A stretch of DNA of 64,000 nt from an uncultured Clostridia bacterium (lineage in GTDB: Bacteria > Bacillota > Clostridia > Lachnospirales > CAG-274), in contig CANRHR010000001.1 in the NCBI GenBank assembly GCA_947630475.1, positions 1 to 64,000 of the forward strand, in the 5' to 3' direction. The position numbers were made by a program, and so were the translations under genes. Below the pieces are notes generated by a model. It was not told where the DNA came from and ran no database searches. It saw only the letters and a program-made list of their open reading frames with translations. Below are positions 26,805-35,383 of the stretch, piece after piece. How positions within the stretch are numbered: the stretch's first letter is position 1; every line of letters begins with the position of its first letter.

Positions 26805-27425
26805 ATGTATAAGTATATAAAAAGAGTCGGTGATTTTTTGCTGGCATTGCTTGCCTTATTGTGCCTTTTTTGGATTATGGCGTTGATAGCTGTTTTAATT
26901 AAAGTTGAATCAAAAGGTCCTGTAATTTTTAAGCAAAAACGTATAGGAAAAAACAAAAAGGAGTTTTATATTTATAAGTTCAGAACAATGAGAATTGATG
27001 CTCCCAAGGATATGCCTACACATTTATTAACCAATCCCGAAAGTTTTATAACAAAAGTAGGAGGTTTCTTGAGAAAAACAAGCCTTGATGAGTTGCCTCA
27101 GATTTTTAATATTTTAAAAGGAGATATGAGCATAGTAGGACCAAGACCCGCATTATGGAATCAATATGACTTAATCGAGCTTAGAGATAAAAACGGCGCC
27201 AATGCTCTTGTTCCGGGCCTTACGGGCTGGGCGCAGATTAATGGGCGAGATGAGCTTGAGATTGAACAAAAGGCTGAGCTTGACGGCGAATATGCTGAAA
27301 AAATAAGCTTTTTATTTGATTTAAAGTGTTTTTTTATGACATTTGTATGCGTTTTAAAGAAAGATGGATATGCAGAGGGTATGTCTGAAAGCATAAACAA
27401 AAAAGAAAAAGAAAGAAGTCTTTAA
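26805..27425 (+). CDS. Phosphoglycosyl transferase (PglC/WcaJ type)
   Basis: 206 residues. A single N-terminal membrane segment (residues 10-32) followed by the polyprenyl-phosphate phosphoglycosyl transferase core: GPVIFKQKRIGKNKKEFYIYKFRTM, LRKTSLDELPQIFNILKGDMS (catalytic Asp-Glu) and VGPRPAL. It transfers a sugar-1-phosphate to undecaprenyl phosphate and so starts a glycan. Short PglC-like length. It follows the dehydratase by 24 bases and uses GGGGGA as ribosome binding site. Confidence 0.94.
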   Translation: MYKYIKRVGDFLLALLALLCLFWIMALIAVLIKVESKGPVIFKQKRIGKNKKEFYIYKFRTMRIDAPKDMPTHLLTNPESFITKVGGFLRKTSLDELPQIFNILKGDMSIVGPRPALWNQYDLIELRDKNGANALVPGLTGWAQINGRDELEIEQKAELDGEYAEKISFLFDLKCFFMTFVCVLKKDGYAEGMSESINKKEKERSL

Positions 27426-27446
27426 ACAAAGATGGGAATAAACCTT

Positions 27447-28325
27447 ATGAAAAAAATTCTTATTACCGGAGTAAACAGTTTTATCGGCAATTCTTTTGAA
27501 AATTGGATAAAAAATAATTATTCTCAAAATTACGATATATATAAGATAAGCCTTAGAAATAATGATATTTCCAATATTGATTTTTCATTTTATGATGCAG
27601 TTTTGTATGTTACAGGCATAGCACACGCAGATACCAATAAAAAACACACAGAAAATAAAGAGCTTTATTATAAAATAAATACAGAGCTGACTGTTGAAAC
27701 AGCTAAAAAAGCAAAAAAAGACGGTTTAAAGCAGTTTATTTATTTGAGCAGTATTATAGTTTATTCAAACAGCGGAAAAATAAACGAAAAAAAAATAATA
27801 AATATTAACACAAAGGAAATGCCCGAGGGTTTTTACGGCGACAGCAAGCTTAGGGCTGATAAAGAAATAATGAAATTAAATGACGAATGCTTTAAGGTTG
27901 TAAGCGTAAGGCCGCCTATGATTTATGGCAAAGGGGCAAAAGGAAATTATCCTAAGTTGTCTCGGCTATCTAAAATCACTCCGATTTTTCCGGATATAAA
28001 AAATGAAAGAAGCATGATATATATAGATAATCTATGTGAATTTTTGAGGCTTATTATAGATAATTGCGAAAGAGGGTATTTTTATCCGCAAAACAGAGAA
28101 TATGTTGCTACCGCAGATATGGTTAAGATGATTGCAAAAGCAAACGGTAAAAAAATTAGGCTGATAAAAAGTTTTAATCCTATTATTAAGGCGCTTGGAA
28201 ATAAAATTGACATAATAAATAAGGTTTTTGGCAATTTAGTATATGATAAATCAATGTCGAATTATTTGGATTTTAAATATTGTGTTTTTGATTTCGAACA
28301 AAGTATAATGCAAACCGAAAAATAG
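27447..28325 (+). CDS. NAD-dependent epimerase/4-reductase (WbpV-like)
   Basis: 292 residues, Rossmann-fold extended SDR. KKILITGVNSFIGNSF is the cofactor turn; FYGDSKLRAD carries YxxxK; SVRPPMIYGKGAKGNYPKL and ERSMIYIDNL resemble 4-reductases that turn the CapD product into UDP-N-acetylquinovosamine. That substrate is inferred from context (dehydratase and phosphoglycosyl transferase next door). ATG 27447 gives MKKILITG; an ATG 15 bases upstream is possible. Confidence 0.82.
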   Translation: MKKILITGVNSFIGNSFENWIKNNYSQNYDIYKISLRNNDISNIDFSFYDAVLYVTGIAHADTNKKHTENKELYYKINTELTVETAKKAKKDGLKQFIYLSSIIVYSNSGKINEKKIININTKEMPEGFYGDSKLRADKEIMKLNDECFKVVSVRPPMIYGKGAKGNYPKLSRLSKITPIFPDIKNERSMIYIDNLCEFLRLIIDNCERGYFYPQNREYVATADMVKMIAKANGKKIRLIKSFNPIIKALGNKIDIINKVFGNLVYDKSMSNYLDFKYCVFDFEQSIMQTEK

Positions 28326-28349
28326 CCTTTTGAAATGGAGTTGATTTTA

Positions 28350-29504
28350 TTGAAAGACAAGGCCTTAATTATTGCATCCGTAGCATCTATGATAGATCAA
28401 TTTAATATGAGAAATATAGAGATATTAAAAAAATTAGGCTATAAGGTTGAAGTTGCTTGTAATTTTGAAGATGGAAACACAACTAACGAGAGAAGGCTAA
28501 AGCAGTTTAAAAAAGAACTTACGGCAATGGGAGTTGAATTTTATCATATACCCATACCAAGAAGAATAAGCGCTGTTTATGATATTATTAAATCATATCG
28601 AGAGCTTAAAAAGCTTATTAAAAATTCAGATTATAAGATTGTTCACTGTCAATCTCCTATAGGAAGTATTGTTTCAAGGCTTGCTTGTATAAAAATAAGA
28701 AAAAAAGGAACAAAGGTTATTTATACGGCTCATGGTTTTCATTTTTTTAAAGGAGCCGGAATAATTAATTGGATTGTTTTTTATAGTATTGAGAGATTTT
28801 TTTCGTATTTTACAGATGTGCTTATAACGATAAATAATGAGGACTATAAAAGAGCTAAAACATTTAAGGCAAAAAAAATCGAATATCTGCCGGGAATAGG
28901 GATCGATATTGAAAGATTTAATAAAATAAATGAATCAAAATCCGAAATTAAAGAAAGTCTTTGCTTGAGAGATGAGGATTTTGTTTTGATATCAGTAGGT
29001 CAGCTATCAAAAAGAAAAAATCATCAGGCTGTTATAAGAGCGGCTGCAAAATTAAATAAGCCGGATATTTTTTATATTATATGCGGTATAGGTGAATTAA
29101 AGGACGAACTTGTCTCTCTTGCTGAAAGGCTTGGAATTTTAGACAGAATTATTTTTACAGGTTATAGAAGTGATGTAAAAAGGCTTCTTCACGGAGCCGA
29201 TTGTTTTGTTTTCCCTTCAACTCAGGAAGGGCTTCCGGTATCGCTTATGGAAGCTATGGCATCAGGGCTTGCCTGCATAGCATCTAAAATAAGAGGAAAC
29301 ACAGATTTGCTTGAGGAAGAAAACAGTGAATTTTTAGTTGATATATTTGATATTGACGGATACAGCCAATGTATTAAAAGGTTTTATGAAAACAGAGAGC
29401 TTATGCTTGAATCAGGTGAAAAAAATTACAGAGCAGTAAAGAAATTTGATAAAGAGGTTGTAGATTCTCAGATGAAGCGCATTTATGAAGAATGCAGACA
29501 ATAA
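28350..29504 (+). CDS. Family 4 glycosyltransferase
   Basis: 384 residues from TTG 28350, GT-B fold. Donor-site half has SVGQLSKRKNHQAVIRAAAK and FPSTQEGLPVSLMEAMASG (the E-x7-E region). The acceptor half has HCQSPIGSIVSRLA and YTAHGFHFFKG, typical of EpsD/CapM-like enzymes of capsule loci. It probably adds the second sugar to the lipid-linked primer. I chose TTG because GGAG sits nine bases upstream, inside what would be codons of the ATG at 28335. Last gene of the locus, closed by the terminator at 29518. Confidence 0.88.
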   Translation: MKDKALIIASVASMIDQFNMRNIEILKKLGYKVEVACNFEDGNTTNERRLKQFKKELTAMGVEFYHIPIPRRISAVYDIIKSYRELKKLIKNSDYKIVHCQSPIGSIVSRLACIKIRKKGTKVIYTAHGFHFFKGAGIINWIVFYSIERFFSYFTDVLITINNEDYKRAKTFKAKKIEYLPGIGIDIERFNKINESKSEIKESLCLRDEDFVLISVGQLSKRKNHQAVIRAAAKLNKPDIFYIICGIGELKDELVSLAERLGILDRIIFTGYRSDVKRLLHGADCFVFPSTQEGLPVSLMEAMASGLACIASKIRGNTDLLEEENSEFLVDIFDIDGYSQCIKRFYENRELMLESGEKNYRAVKKFDKEVVDSQMKRIYEECRQ

Positions 29505-29517
29505 TTTTTTTAAATTT

Positions 29518-29553
29518 AAAGGCTGTCTGATTTTTTAGATTCAGACAGCCTTT
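29518..29553. terminator. Bidirectional terminator between convergent genes
   Basis: 13-bp perfect stem, AAAGGCTGTCTGA with its complement at 29541-29553, a 10-nt loop, and T-rich or A-rich flanks usable from both strands. Serves the GT4 gene (plus) and the M18 gene (minus). Confidence 0.85.
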
Positions 29554-29567
29554 ATTATTATAAAATT

Positions 29568-30860
29568 TTAAAATTTATAAAATTCCTCAAAAAATTTAAG
29601 ACAGTCATAATTATCTGAAACGCAGCCAAGCTCTCTTATTGAATGCATTGAAAGTATAGGTGCGCCCATATCTATAACAGGTATCGAAAATTCACTTGCA
29701 AGCATAGGACCGATTGTGGAGCCTCCGGTTATATTGGAATGATTTGCAAATTTTTGAAATTTAATCTGCGCTTTTGAACAAATTTCACTGAAAATTGCTG
29801 CACTTAAGCTGTTTGTGCTGTATTTTTGATTAGCTGAATATTTTAGGCATATGCCCGAGCCTAAAACAGGACGATTTGTAGGATCGGTCTTATCATTATG
29901 ATTTGGATGAAGAGCATGCGCAAGATCAGCCGAAATTATTACAGAATTGCTTAAAGCAATATAATAAGAGTCATTTTTGCCGTTGCAAAGACAAATCCTT
30001 TTTAATGTATCTTTTAAAAAAGAGCTTTTTGCCCCCTGTGAAGTTTCAGAGCCTATCTCTTCATTATCGGAAAAATACATAACCCTTGTTTTATTTGAAA
30101 TATTATCAATTTTATTTGTAAAAGCTTTGAAAATATTAAAGCACATCATTAAATCATCGAGCCTTGAGGCGGAAATAAATTCATTTTTTAAGCCTGTTAT
30201 GCAGCCTTTTTCATATTCGTATAAATAAAGCTCAAAATCTATAATTTCACTTTTATCAACTTTTATTTCATCAGATATTAAATTTAAAAGATAATTGTCT
30301 TTTTCAAGGCTGTCATTTAAAATAGAAATTATTGGGCTTATATCGTTTTGTTTATCATATTTGTATCCATTGTTTATTTCTCTGTTTAGATGTATAGCCA
30401 AATTCGGTATTACGGCAATAGGTTTGTTTATATTTAAAATAACAGATTTTGGTTTTAGAATGTCATCGTTTTTTAATATTACTCTCCCGCATAATGCTAA
30501 AGGTCTGTCAAACCATGTTGATAAAATAGCACCGCCGTAAACTTCGGTATTAAGCTTAATATAAGCATTTTCAGCCGTTATTTCACTGTTAGGTTTTATT
30601 GCCGCGCAAGGCGAATCCATGTGAGCGGCGGCAATTGAAAATCCATTTTCTGTATTTTCGCCATAAATAAATGCAATTACAGAGGAATCATTTTTTGTTA
30701 TAAAATATTTTCCGTTTTGTTTTAAATCCCAGCTATCAGATTCCAAAAGTTCTGTAAAGCCAAGCTGAGACAGTTTAATATTGATATTTTTGCAGCATTG
30801 AAACGCTGAAGGGCTTTTATTTATAAATTCTATTAATTCTTGAGCATGTTTATATTTCAT
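29568..30860 (-). CDS. M18-family aminopeptidase
   Basis: 430 residues. Dinuclear-zinc aminopeptidase of the ApeB/aspartyl aminopeptidase family, cytoplasmic. Zinc-site blocks: IAAAHMDSPCAAIKPN, SRLDDLMMCFNIF, SDNEEIGSETSQGA and the C-terminal MGAPILSMHSIRE. Removes N-terminal residues from peptides. Monocistronic, divergent from topB. RBS AAGGAGA precedes the ATG. Confidence 0.94.
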   Translation of the reverse strand: MKYKHAQELIEFINKSPSAFQCCKNINIKLSQLGFTELLESDSWDLKQNGKYFITKNDSSVIAFIYGENTENGFSIAAAHMDSPCAAIKPNSEITAENAYIKLNTEVYGGAILSTWFDRPLALCGRVILKNDDILKPKSVILNINKPIAVIPNLAIHLNREINNGYKYDKQNDISPIISILNDSLEKDNYLLNLISDEIKVDKSEIIDFELYLYEYEKGCITGLKNEFISASRLDDLMMCFNIFKAFTNKIDNISNKTRVMYFSDNEEIGSETSQGAKSSFLKDTLKRICLCNGKNDSYYIALSNSVIISADLAHALHPNHNDKTDPTNRPVLGSGICLKYSANQKYSTNSLSAAIFSEICSKAQIKFQKFANHSNITGGSTIGPMLASEFSIPVIDMGAPILSMHSIRELGCVSDNYDCLKFFEEFYKF

Positions 30861-30889
30861 TTGTATTCTCCTTAAAAATTTTTTATAAT
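30861..30889 (+). promoter_or_regulatory. topB promoter
   Basis: TTGTAT (30861-30866), 17-base spacer, TATAAT (30884-30889). It overlaps the 5' end of the divergent M18 leader. Confidence 0.6.
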
Positions 30890-30892
30890 ATT

Positions 30893-30920
30893 ATTATACG
30901 ATTTTTTTAGCTTTTATCAA
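30893..30920 (-). promoter_or_regulatory. M18 aminopeptidase promoter
   Basis: On the minus strand: TTGATA (30920-30915), a 16-base spacer, TATAAT (30898-30893). It is back to back with the topB promoter, three bases between the two -10 boxes, so the two promoters probably compete. Confidence 0.55.
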
Positions 30921-30948
30921 TTATTTTTAATATATCGGGAGGATTTAA

Positions 30949-33078
30949 ATGAGCAAGCAACTTATTATAGCCGAAAAGCCTTCTGTTGCAAGTGATATAG
31001 CAAGGGTGCTTAAATGCGGACAAAAAGGAAACGGCTGTTTTTTTAACGATGAATATGTTATCTCTTGGGCTATAGGTCATCTTGTAGCTTTAAGCGATCC
31101 TGAGGATTACAATAGTAATTTTAAAAAATGGAAAAAAGAAGATCTTCCAATAATACCTGATAAAATTAAAGTAAAAGCAATAAAAAATACAAAACAACAG
31201 CTTGATATCTTAAATAATCTTATGAATGATAAAGATATATCTTATCTTATCTGCGCAACGGATTCCGGGCGTGAGGGTGAATTGATTTTTAGATATATTT
31301 ATGAAATAACAAAATGCTCCAAGCCATTTAAAAGGCTTTGGATATCCAGCATGACGGATGCCGCAATAAAAGCGGGCTTTGAAAATCTTAAAGATGGAAG
31401 AGAGTACGATAATTTATATTTGAGCGCAAAATGTCGCTCTGAAGCGGATTGGCTTGTGGGCATAAATGCTTCAAGAGCATTTACGCTTAAATACAATGTT
31501 CTTTTATCAATAGGCAGGGTACAGACTCCTACTTTAGCTATACTCGTTAACAGACAAAAAGAAATAAACTCTTTTGTTTCAAGAGATTATTGGGAAGTTG
31601 AAGCGGATTTTGGAAAATATAAGGGTATACGCTTTGATGCAAATAATAATGAAACAAAAATTTTTGATAAAAATGAAGCCGAAAAAATAGTTAATAAAGT
31701 AAAAAACAAAGATGCTTTGGTTAAAAATATAGATTATGAGGAAAAAAAGCAGGCTCCGCCGCTGCTTTATGATTTAACGGAGCTTCAAAGGGATTGTAAT
31801 AAAAAATTCGGTTATTCAGCGCAAAAAACTCTTTCTTTGGCACAAGATTTATATGAAAAAAGAAAGATGATTACATATCCAAGAACAGACAGCCGATATA
31901 TATCCGATGATATTATAGATAAACTTAAGATTATTTTAAATAAATTAAATGCAGTTGATAAATACAATTGCTATGCAAGCTATGTTTTGGGGCTTAAAAA
32001 GCTGCCTATTACAAAGAGGATTGCAGATAATTCTAAAATATCGGATCATCATGCCATCATACCAACAGAGGTAAATATAAGGCTTGATATATTAAGCAAT
32101 GACGAATTTAATGTTTATGATTTAATTGCAAGACGTTTTATTCAAGTTTTTTATCCTCATTATATATACGGCACAACAAAGGTAATAACCGAATCCGAGG
32201 GAGAATGTTTTATAAGCAAAGGAACAATGGTGATACAAAAGGGTTGGACAAAGCTTAATAAAATAAGTGAAAAAGAAAAAAACAAAAAAGAAAGTGAACC
32301 TATGCCCGAAATAAAAAAGGGCGAAGAGCTTAATGTTAAAAATGTTAAAGCCTTAAAAAAAGAAACCAAACCACCATCATTATATAATGAAGCAACATTG
32401 CTTTCGGCTATGGAAAATGCAGGCAGATTCGTTGAAAATGAAGAACTTAAAGAACAGCTTAAGGAATCGGGGCTTGGCACTCCGGCAACAAGAGCGGCTA
32501 TTATAGAAAGGCTTATTAAGGTAGGCTATGTTGTAAGAAAGGGCAAAAACCTTATTCCCACAGATAAGGGAATAAAACTTGTTTCTGTTGTACCCCAAGA
32601 GCTCAAATCAGCGGAAACAACAGGAAGATGGGAAAAGGGGCTTTCTTCTGTTGCCAAAGGAAAGCTTGAAAATAAAAAATTTATGGAAAGTATAAAAAGA
32701 TATGTTTATTTTCTTGTTGACAATGCTGAAAAAAACAATATTAATGTTATATTTTCGTCAGAAAATACAAACAAAAAATCTCAGAAAGTTAAAAAAGAAT
32801 CATTAGGAATCTGTCCTAATTGTCATGGTGAAATTTATGAAAATTCAAAAAGTTTTTATTGTTCAAATTGGAATAGGGGATGTAAATTTTCGGTTTGGAA
32901 AAATTCTCTTGAACAATATGATTTTGTAATTGATAAAGAAATTTTTAAAAATATACTTTCAAATAAAACAACAATTATAAACAATGTAAAAAACCCTGCC
33001 ACAAAAAACGATTGCAATATTGAGGTTAAAATAAGGGATAATCAAAAAGGGGGATTAAGCGTTATATCTGTAAAATAA
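30949..33078 (+). CDS. topB: DNA topoisomerase III
   Basis: 709 residues, type IA topoisomerase. Toprim domain at the N-terminus (LIIAEKPSVASDIARV; ATDSGREGELIFRYI) and the catalytic tyrosine near residue 310 in KMITYPRTDSRYISD. The C-terminus has a zinc-ribbon-like segment, CPNC...CSNWNRGC, at about residues 624-645. It decatenates and relaxes negatively supercoiled DNA. Housekeeping copies and copies on mobile elements both exist; nothing here suggests transfer, and no conjugation genes are near. Confidence 0.95.
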   Translation: MSKQLIIAEKPSVASDIARVLKCGQKGNGCFFNDEYVISWAIGHLVALSDPEDYNSNFKKWKKEDLPIIPDKIKVKAIKNTKQQLDILNNLMNDKDISYLICATDSGREGELIFRYIYEITKCSKPFKRLWISSMTDAAIKAGFENLKDGREYDNLYLSAKCRSEADWLVGINASRAFTLKYNVLLSIGRVQTPTLAILVNRQKEINSFVSRDYWEVEADFGKYKGIRFDANNNETKIFDKNEAEKIVNKVKNKDALVKNIDYEEKKQAPPLLYDLTELQRDCNKKFGYSAQKTLSLAQDLYEKRKMITYPRTDSRYISDDIIDKLKIILNKLNAVDKYNCYASYVLGLKKLPITKRIADNSKISDHHAIIPTEVNIRLDILSNDEFNVYDLIARRFIQVFYPHYIYGTTKVITESEGECFISKGTMVIQKGWTKLNKISEKEKNKKESEPMPEIKKGEELNVKNVKALKKETKPPSLYNEATLLSAMENAGRFVENEELKEQLKESGLGTPATRAAIIERLIKVGYVVRKGKNLIPTDKGIKLVSVVPQELKSAETTGRWEKGLSSVAKGKLENKKFMESIKRYVYFLVDNAEKNNINVIFSSENTNKKSQKVKKESLGICPNCHGEIYENSKSFYCSNWNRGCKFSVWKNSLEQYDFVIDKEIFKNILSNKTTIINNVKNPATKNDCNIEVKIRDNQKGGLSVISVK

Positions 33079-33107
33079 TAAATAGCCTGTTTTATAAACC
33101 AATAATA

Positions 33108-33136
33108 TTGACTTTTATTTATGGCTGTTATATCAT
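33108..33136 (+). promoter_or_regulatory. Promoter of the AIM24 gene
   Basis: TTGACT (33108-33113), 17-base spacer, TATCAT (33131-33136), about 60 bases before the start codon. Confidence 0.5.
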
Positions 33137-33197
33137 AAATTTTAAGTTATAAAGCACATAGCTTAAGATTAATGCAAAGATTTAGGAGGATTATACT

Positions 33198-33959
33198 ATG
33201 ATAAAGACTAATTTGTTTCAGCCTACAGATGCACATAAAATAGTTTCTAAGTTGGGAAGATATTCTCTGCTTGAATATGAAAAAGATTTGTCTGTTAATC
33301 CGCAAGCGGCGATTACTTCTTATTTTGCTTCTCAAATGAATGTAAGAAAAAGACAAGTTATTGTTGAAATGAATAATGACGGCGGAGTTGTTTTACAGTC
33401 GGGCGCTATGCAGCTCATGATAGGCAAAATTCATGCGGCAACCAATGTAAAAGGCGCAGTTGATTTTGTGAAGAAGTTTGCCGGTAGCAAAGTTACAGGT
33501 GAATCAGCTATAAAGCCCAGATATGAGGGAAACGGTTTGCTGGTATTAGAGCCTACATATAAATATATTCTTTTTGAAGATTTGGCAAAATGGAATAAAA
33601 ATATGGTTATTGAAGATGGAATGTTTTTGGCATGCGATGATTCTGTTAATATGAAAGTTACAGCCAGAGCTACATTATCATCTGCAATCTTAGGCAAAGA
33701 AGGATTGTTTAACACCTCATTGACAGGAGATGGCATTGTTGTTTTGGAAAGCCCTGCTCCGGCAGAAGAACTTATTGTTGTTGATCTTGATAAAGATGAA
33801 ATTCGTATAGATGGAAATATGGCTATAGCATGGTCAAACTCTTTGGAATTTACAGTAGAAAAAACAACAAATACTCTTATCGGCTCATCTGTTTCCGGTG
33901 AGGGGCTTGTTAATGTTTATCGTGGTACAGGACGAATATTGATAGCCCCTGTTGCATGA
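33198..33959 (+). CDS. AIM24 family protein
   Basis: 253 residues, predicted all-beta. The region RKRQVIVEMNNDGGVVLQSGAMQLMIG and the later GLLVLEPTYKYILF, GVVLE-like and GTGRILIAPV blocks match the AIM24/TerD-like beta-prism family. The bacterial function is unknown. No signal peptide, so cytoplasmic. Single-gene unit with RBS TAGGAGG and a shared terminator on its right. Confidence 0.85.
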   Translation: MIKTNLFQPTDAHKIVSKLGRYSLLEYEKDLSVNPQAAITSYFASQMNVRKRQVIVEMNNDGGVVLQSGAMQLMIGKIHAATNVKGAVDFVKKFAGSKVTGESAIKPRYEGNGLLVLEPTYKYILFEDLAKWNKNMVIEDGMFLACDDSVNMKVTARATLSSAILGKEGLFNTSLTGDGIVVLESPAPAEELIVVDLDKDEIRIDGNMAIAWSNSLEFTVEKTTNTLIGSSVSGEGLVNVYRGTGRILIAPVA

Positions 33960-33993
33960 ATTTTTCAGCGCAAGTAAATTTAGGGCAAAACTA

Positions 33994-34014
33994 AGGCAGG
34001 AGAAACTCCTGCCT
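33994..34014. terminator. Hairpin between convergent genes
   Basis: AGGCAGGAG and CTCCTGCCT around an AAA loop, nine perfect base pairs. The T tract after it is imperfect on both strands, so termination efficiency is uncertain. Confidence 0.6.
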
Positions 34015-34027
34015 ACAGTAATTAATT

Positions 34028-35377
34028 TTAATCTGATTTTATAGCTTCAAGAGCTGAAATTTTAATAGCTTTGTTGGCAGGGTACAGCCCTGAAACTACG
34101 CCTACCAATACTGAAAATACAACAGCGCTTATGGCAAGCCAAACAGGAATAACGCTTACCCTGTCTGTGTTTGTAAGCAATACTTGCTTAAGAATTTGAA
34201 AATCCGTTATTTCGTTTTCTGTACTGACTATATTTATTACTCCGGATATGGCAAGGCTTATCAAAGAGCCGGCAATGCCGCCTATAAGCCCCATAAAGCC
34301 TGCTTCCATAAGAAACATTGTTCTTATGTTTTTTAAAAAGCATCCAAGCGCTTTCATAACGCCTATCTCTTTTTTTCTCTCGGAAATTGACATAATCATG
34401 GTATTCATAATGCCAAGCGCTGCCACAAACAGCGATACTGTGCCTAAGCCGGCAAACATAAGCTGTTTTTGTCTTACTTCCTTTTCCATAGGCTCTCTTA
34501 TGCTTTCAAGAGAGGATGTATAAAATCCCATTTCCTTTATTCTGTTTTCAACCTCTGCAACATCTTCTATTTTGTTCACCTTTACGCTTATTTGGCTGTA
34601 AGAGTTATCTGCCTGAGGATTATTATTAAGTCTGTAAAATTCTTTTTTAAGCTTTTTTATATCATCGGCTTTAAAAATTAAGCCTTCGATTGTTTCATAA
34701 CCTTTGCTGTAATCTTCATCTAAAATACCTGTTATTTTAAATTCTTTTGTAAGAGTTTTTTCGGTTTCACTGTTGCCCAATGTCAGTTTAAAGACGGAAT
34801 TTAAAGGATCTACATATGGTTTTGGCATATTTTCATAGTCTACAAAGCCGTTTTCGTCCATATATTCCCAATAGTTAATTATATTATTTCCCTCGGGGCG
34901 CTGCGTATCGATAAGCGTATATATAAAGTATTTACCCACAAGAGCTTCCATAGGCTCACCTTTAAAATTTTCGCCGCTTAAAATTTTATATCCAAAATTA
35001 TCAACAGCTTCTTTTTTAAGCCCGCTGATATTATTGTAATTAGATATATATCTGTCGCCCTGACCTGTAGTTATCGAATTTTGGATTTCAAGATTAACTT
35101 TTGGGCTTACGCACTTTACTTTATCCATAGCATCTATACTTTCAACAACAGAATCTGTAAGCTTAATGTCGTCACGATTAAGGTATACATCTATAACGGT
35201 AAGATCTCCCATTTCTGCAAGCATACTTTCCTGAGAAATTTTCATTGCTGTGCCAAACGAGATCATTATAACCACAGAGCAGCATCCAACAATAACTCCC
35301 AGCACTGTAAGAATAGTTCTTGATTTATGCCTAAACAAATTATGAATACAAATAACTGTTAAGTCCTTAAGCCTCAT
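34028..35377 (-). CDS. MacB/FtsX-like ABC transporter permease
   Basis: 449 residues. N-terminal membrane segment (RTILTVLGVIVGCCSVVIMISFGTA split at about residues 16-40), a large extracytoplasmic domain (about residues 45-300), then three membrane segments with the FtsX signature (SISERKKEIGVMKALGCFLKN). This is the layout of type VII/MacB transporters, which move or pull on substrates outside the membrane and do not form a classic channel. It is the last gene of an operon with its ATPase and an exported repeat protein, seven bases after the latter. Confidence 0.9.
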   Translation of the reverse strand: MRLKDLTVICIHNLFRHKSRTILTVLGVIVGCCSVVIMISFGTAMKISQESMLAEMGDLTVIDVYLNRDDIKLTDSVVESIDAMDKVKCVSPKVNLEIQNSITTGQGDRYISNYNNISGLKKEAVDNFGYKILSGENFKGEPMEALVGKYFIYTLIDTQRPEGNNIINYWEYMDENGFVDYENMPKPYVDPLNSVFKLTLGNSETEKTLTKEFKITGILDEDYSKGYETIEGLIFKADDIKKLKKEFYRLNNNPQADNSYSQISVKVNKIEDVAEVENRIKEMGFYTSSLESIREPMEKEVRQKQLMFAGLGTVSLFVAALGIMNTMIMSISERKKEIGVMKALGCFLKNIRTMFLMEAGFMGLIGGIAGSLISLAISGVINIVSTENEITDFQILKQVLLTNTDRVSVIPVWLAISAVVFSVLVGVVSGLYPANKAIKISALEAIKSD

Positions 35378-35383
35378 ATTATG

